From assembly GCF_010093535.1 (NCBI RefSeq), contig NW_022985163.1, positions 2,301,280 to 2,363,431 on the forward strand: DNA of 62,152 nt, given 5' to 3'. The position numbers were made by a program, and so were the translations under genes. Source of the stretch: Lindgomyces ingoldianus. Its lineage: Eukaryota > Ascomycota > Dothideomycetes > Pleosporales > Lindgomycetaceae. Every line of letters starts with the position of its first letter. Positions within the stretch are counted from its first letter, which is position 1. Below the pieces are notes generated by a model. That model was given only the letters and a program-made list of their open reading frames with translations, was not told the DNA's origin and ran no database searches. Shown here piece by piece: positions 56,701-62,152 of this stretch.

Positions 56701-59700
56701 ACTTTATTAAGTAGCCTGCTATACAGCATGTCTCTAGAGCAGCTTAGGCTAGTTAAGGACTATCTAGACAACTACCTGCAACGCAGATTTATTATGCATA
56801 GCAACACTAGCTACACTTCTCTAGTCTTATTTACTAAGAAGCTAAAAAAAAGGTAGAGGTTCTATATAAACTATTATAAGCTTAACATAATTATAAAAAA
56901 GAACACTTACTTAATACCTTTAATCTAAAAGACGCTTACATAGCTAGCTACAGCTAAGGTCTTTACTAAGCTTAACATATAATAGGCGTTTTATTATATT
57001 TAGCTTACTAAAGAGGTTAAGGACCTAACTACTTTCTAAACACACTATAGCAACTATAAGTATTACATGCTACTTTTTAAACTTTATAATAGCTTTATAA
57101 CTTTCTAGTAATATATTAATTAGGTTTTATATAGCCTACTTAATAACTTTTATATAGCCTACTTTAACAACATTTTAATCTACTTAGATAACCCTTTATA
57201 GCATAAGGCATATATTACTAAGGTTCTATGTTGTCTGTAAAACACTAGCCTATAAATTAACCTTAAAAAGAGTAAATTTATAGTTACTAAAATAAAATTT
57301 TTAGGTTTTATTATTAATATAGATAAAATTTATAAGGACTTTACTAAGGTAGCTACTGTCTAAGACTAGCCTATACTAACCTTAATTAAGAGCCTGCAGT
57401 TGTTCCTAGAGTTCTGCAACTTCTACTGCGCCTTCCTTAAGAACTATAGTTACATTGTATAGCTGCTTATAAAGCTGCTTAAGTGTAGCGCCTAGCATCT
57501 TTTAAAAGAGCATAAGTTAGCTGTGTTTAAGCACGCTAAAGACTTTATGCTATTAAATAACATTCTTACGCACTACTTACTAAATTATAAGACATGTATA
57601 GAGACTAACATAAGCAACAGAGTTATTACAAAAGTACTATTACAGCTATAGGACAACAGCATCTAGCGCCCTATAGCGTTCTACTCTAAGACTATAAGCC
57701 TACTATAGATAAACTATAACATATATAATAAAAAAATACTTATAGTTATCTAAAGCTTATAAGAGTAATAAGTGTAGCTAATAAGCCTATAATAAAATAA
57801 GCTATTTATAGTAATTACTAACTACTAAGCTTTTAAGTACTTTACTATTAAGCATAAGCTTACCTCTTACTAGATATAATAAGCTATACTAATAGCAAAC
57901 TTTAACCTTACGCTAACCTACTACCTAGGCACTGCTAACATTATTATAGATGTGCTGTTAAAGAAGTAGAAAAAGCTTAAAACATAAAAAAAAAAAAATA
58001 AAGCTACTTATACACACTTTTTTTTAAGCTAAAAGTAGATTAGTGTTAGTTTTATTACTTAATTACACGCTGCTTTATAGAGCACTTCTTTACTAAATAA
58101 AAAGCTTATAAAGCTGCTACTAATAAATTAACTATATAAGCTTATTAATTAGATCTTAGATGCTAATTAGAATTATAAAAGCCTATAATACTGCTATAAT
58201 AGAGTATAAGATTCTAGCTTGTAATAAAAGCTTAACACTAAGGGCCTACTACTAAAAGAAAAGAAGCTTATAGTCTTAGCTATCTAGTTTCTAAGAACTT
58301 ACTTTATTTACGCTGTTTACGCAACATAACTTACTACACATTTTAAGACTAGAAAAATAACTAAGCTGCTATGTAAGTAGTACTACTAGCTAAGTGTAAG
58401 CTAAAACATTAAGACTTACATTAGCACCTATAAGGCTTATTAGTAAAGCTATATTTTTTAAAATAAAACCTTAGGGCTTTTTAAGCTACTACTAATACTT
58501 AAGTAAGTATAGTAAAACATTTTTATAAATTTTAAGTTATTTTTACCTAATTAAGCTAGCTATAATAACATGTTTATTATAGTAGACTGTCTAAGCAAGC
58601 GCTGCTTCTTACTACTATGCTATAAGACTATTACTGCTGTAGGGGCTGCAGACCTATACTATTACTATATCTAGCGCGTCTACAGACCCCCTTAATTAAT
58701 TATTTTTAACTATAGACTATAGTTTACTTTTATATTTATAAATAAGCTTTACTGCTTTACTAGTGTTAAATAAAAGCTTTTTATGCCCTACTATCTCTAG
58801 ACTAATAGTAACATAGAGGTGCTAAATTAGTATATTAACTAGCAACTGTGTTTATTTATTAATTACTTTTAAGACAACTAGTTAGACCTGCTGCCCTACA
58901 TAGACTAGGCTTAAGCATTTTTACTACATAAAATAATAAGGTTATTACTATTTAAAATTAAGTTTAGCTATTATCTAACACACTACTAGGACTAGAAGGC
59001 ACATATAAGATGCTTACTAACTGCGCTAAAGTAGATTTTATGTAAAAAGGCTTAAAGCTATGCTAAGCTTTACTATAGCACTGTATAATAAGTAATTAAG
59101 ATTATAAAGAAAGGCATTACTTAAGCCTAAAAGTAGTAAGTAGCTTAGGTAAATAAAAAGTAGCATAAGCCTAACTTTATAGTAAGTAATAAAGTATACA
59201 TAACTTTTAAAGGCTTTACTATAAGGCGCTTTAGCTAGAAGCTTAACTAGCAGATGTATAGGCCCTATTTAATTATAAGTATAAGAGGTTATTTGTACTA
59301 GCTTAAGCTCCCCCTATACATAAGAATGCATAACATCTTCCACATAGACTGCCTATAGCAGGCAGCACCTACAACGCTGCTAGGTTAGGTTAAGCTCTTA
59401 GAAAAGCTAATTAAGGTTAACAGTTACTCTAAGTAGCAGGTTTAAGACATCCTAGATAGTTATGTCTACTGCAGGCGTCTCTAATACTAAGCTTTATAGG
59501 TAGGCTATAATCCTAACCCTACCTAGTATAATGCTAACAGATTCCTTAGAGCTCTGCATAAAGTAAGGGACTTCTACTAAGCATATCTTACTAAGCCTAG
59601 TTTGCTAGCGCAACTAGACGCCTAGTTGCAAGTGTATAAAAAAGGCAAAAATATAGAACTTATAAAAGTTAATAATTAACTTACGCTAAAGTCTTAACTA

Positions 59701-59769
59701 GTTTAAAGACTAACATAAAGGCGCTAAACTACCTAGTCTTAGAGATAAGACTGCCTTAGAAGGGGGTGA

Positions 59770-60043
59770 TGTAACAGTCCTACGCAGAGAGCTCTGTCGC
59801 GCGTTACATAACAAGCTGCCTGTGCAGCTAATTAGGATATAGAGGGTGCAACTAGCGCAACGCTATTAGTTTGCTTAGCGCTAGCGTCTTTTCTAGCGCC
59901 TTAGCGCCGCAAGCACTTCTTTTGCAGAGCTGCCCTTAAAGCTCCCTTTCTCCTCTCTATCTTAGTGTAGCTGAAATAGAGCCGACCTACCTGCCTTGCT
60001 TCCCCAGCTCTATACAGTAGTAGAGACAGTGCTTGTCATCACA
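59770..60043 (+). repeat. LTR, right copy of G
   Basis: Outer part unmutated (GAGCCGACCTACCTGCC, GTCATCACA); inner part mutated (TGTAACAGTCC, TTACATAACAAGC). Confidence 0.88.
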
Positions 60044-60048
60044 AGTAG

Positions 60049-62152
60049 GACCTTTACTTTAAAAATAATAAGCTTACTAAATTAATTATTAAAGCTTTTA
60101 TAATCTTTATTCTTTTTCTAAAAAACTATTATAACATTACTATAAAAGTTATTAAAGCTAACAACAAGATTATAATAGTAAAACTAGAGGTAGAACACTA
60201 GCTAGCATTACATAGAATAACTATTAAGCCTTTAGCACTAGATACATAAGCCTAGAACAGAGAAGCTAAACGCTTAGAAGGTGTAAATAAAGAGAAGTTA
60301 TAGGCTATACAACTAGATGCTAACCTACTATAAGACATATAGCTATACATTACTAGAGCTAGCGTATACCTATACAATTAGACGCTAAACTATGCTAACA
60401 ACTAGAAGACACTATATAAAATCTTCTTTACATAAGCAGCTTTAAATAATAAAGTTATTATGTTAATTTAAAAGCTAAGCTTTACATATCTAAAAGCTTA
60501 TAGCTATAAAGCATTTATAATAACTAATAACACACATTAGAATAAATCTAAGCTATAGAGGCTAAACCTAAAGGTGTAGATTAAATATCTAGTTAAGTAC
60601 TAATTATTAAACATCTACTATGTATAAATACTACTGCTAGCAAAAGTAATCTATACATATAATATTATTTTTAATAAACACTTAATCTTTAGTAGTAAGC
60701 TTAAAGACCTAATAAATAACTTTATGCATAATATAGTAAAAGAAATTACTATATACATTAAAATAATTAAGCTTCTAACACCTAGTTATTTTACAAAGAT
60801 AACACTATAAATAATACATTAAATTTTAATAAAGTAGACTTACTAGGCTACTATTAAGAAAAAAAATTAGAGATAACTATCTGTTTTCTCTAAATACTCT
60901 GCTACCTGCAGCATTACTTATATAGTTAATAGCTAGAGCAGCACTAAAGCTAAGCTAAATAAAGTTGTTAAAGACTATACTATAGGCTGCAGCCTTTATA
61001 GCTAGCATAAGATTTAAAAGTGTAAAAAAGCATAGTAGTAAAACACTAAATAAAGCAGCATTAATAAGAATACTATTTAAAAGAAAAACACCTTATAAAA
61101 GCTAGCTGCTACCTCTACTATTAACTTAAAAGCAACTAAAGGAGCACCCTTTACATAAGATGTTTAAGGCAGCAGAAAGAACGCACCTAGATAGTTATTA
61201 GATAATAAAATCCTAGACAGAGGTCTAAATAAAGCTAATTAAGGCAGCTAGATAGTAGATCCTAGATTATATATAGGTGTACACTTATAAGCTTAATAAG
61301 CACTATAGATTATAAAGATGTAAGGCGCAACTAGTAGTTTATAGTAATTAATAAAGAAACATTACTACACAAGATACTTACACTGCTACTCTAGCAGAAC
61401 GCTTCTTTTAAATGCTAATAGTAATATTTACATGCTTTAACCTAGAGCTTAAACAATATAACATAACTAACATGTTTATACATGCAGCAATTAACTGCAA
61501 TATCTATATGTAGATGCTAAAAGGCTATTAGAAACTAGGTATAATACTAAAGCTTTAAAAAGCACTATATAGCCTATAAATTTCTTCTCTACTCTAGTAA
61601 CACTATTTTATAATAATTTTTAAAGGCCTTAAGTTTTTAGCTGTTTTATATAAACTCTACTATATAACTAAAGCTAGAATATTTGTCTTTTTTTATATAG
61701 ATAACCTTATTATTGCGTATAAAAAAAGCTCTAAAGTAGATGCACAGCGTGTAGTAGACTAGTTATAAGAGAAGTATACCTTAATAAAAAGTAAAGACCT
61801 ATAATAGTTCCTAAGAGTTAAGATTATTAAAGATTAACAGTAATAAATAATTTAGCTATTATAAGCCTTATATATTAATAAGATAGCTAGGCTAGCTAAT
61901 AAAAAGAACTTGCAGCATACTACACCTATAAGTAGAATTAAACTTATGCTGCAATCTAGTTTTACAACCCTATTAGAAGTAAATTAATATTAGTAGAAGA
62001 TTAGATCTCTGCTCTTTATAGTAGTTACTATAAGACTAGACATTACTTTTACTACATTACGCCTTGCACAGTTTCTTACAAATCCTGCATCTAACTATTA
62101 GGATGCAGCTAATTAAGTCATCCTGTACCTACATGCGACACAGACGTACGCA
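60049..62152 (+). pseudogene. Ty1/Copia element, integrase to reverse transcriptase (decayed, runs off the window)
   Basis: Plus-strand decayed frame: DLYFKNN and LLIKAF-type blocks, VEH.LALHRITIKPSALDT, then YITRASVYLYN.TLNYANN, all with the spacing of Copia integrase. The RT lies near 61,450-61,830. At the right edge the frame LFIVVTIRLDITFTTLRLAQ matches the block after RT (TRPDI.FA...L..F) leading to RNase H. Integrase before RT confirms Copia order. The element continues beyond the window. Confidence 0.8.

Larger units (their letters stand above)
53462..60048 (+). mobile_element. Complete chromovirus G (53467-60043) with AGTAG target duplications
   Basis: LTRs of about 275 bp (53,467-53,741 and 59,770-60,043) flanked by AGTAG. 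Plus-strand decayed domains: RT near 57,100-57,330 (YFNNILIYLDNPL and KFLGFIINIDKI); the integrase core near 58,570-58,900 (IVDCLSKRCFLLLCYKTITA); a chromodomain near 59,410-59,580 (QV.DILDSYVYCRRL, then VGYNPNPT.YNANRFLRA). A polypurine tract TTAGAAGGGGGTGA precedes the right LTR. It belongs to a different family from F and C. It splits the Copia integrase core. Confidence 0.9.

Overview
The window reads as genomic DNA of a filamentous ascomycete (Pezizomycotina). Three things point there: a heavily AT-rich, stop-riddled repeat landscape made almost only of C-to-T/G-to-A transitions, which is the signature of repeat-induced point mutation (RIP); fungal transposon families (Ty3/Gypsy chromoviruses, Ty1/Copia, Fot1/Pogo, a Tad-like LINE); and fungal-type NACHT and SesA-like death-pathway genes. 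No species can be named from the sequence alone.

Layout. 1-11,110: a Tad/I-like LINE on the minus strand, split inside its reverse transcriptase by a complete minus-strand Gypsy element (371-7,939, target duplication AAGCC). 11,110-18,850: the only island of normal base composition with intact genes. It starts with an 86-bp duplication around a 15-base assembly gap. It carries a single-pass membrane protein gene (12,565-13,434 +), an NLR-type NACHT NTPase in two exons (13,531-15,352 -), and two SesA-like small proteins (16,362-16,985 + and 17,256-17,888 -). A 10-bp-period array and 75-bp direct repeats close the island. 18,850-45,400: RIP-degraded DNA with Fot1-like elements (one nested in another), two related chromovirus derivatives, a DUF6589-like relic, and a long-TIR transposon with TTA target duplications. 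45,400-46,130: a short less-mutated stretch. 46,130-62,152: a Copia element (continuing past the window) interrupted by two complete chromoviruses, 47,551-53,212 (target duplication GACAC) and 53,467-60,043 (AGTAG).

The central finding is the cluster at 13.5-17.9 kb. The NACHT protein begins with a short Gly/Asp/Gln-rich motif, encoded almost wholly on its own small exon. It aligns without gaps to the C-terminal tail of the adjacent SesA-like protein (13 of 32 positions identical), and in part to the tail of the second SesA-like protein. In fungi this arrangement (motif at the N-terminus of an NLR, same motif at the C-terminus of a neighbouring effector) is the hallmark of amyloid signalosomes that trigger regulated cell death. 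The proposed scheme is that ligand-driven oligomerisation of the NACHT protein makes its N-terminal motif fold into an amyloid template, and this templates the tail motifs of the SesA-like proteins. The second SesA-like protein keeps a hydrophobic N-terminal helix that could attack membranes. The first lacks it and may be a modulator. The function is inferred; the motif match, exon structure and gene order are read from the sequence.

Elsewhere the repeats record history. Removing insertions plus one target duplication restores reading frames across conserved RT and integrase motifs. In all four LTR elements with matching target duplications, the outer ends of both LTRs are spared by RIP while the inner ends are mutated.
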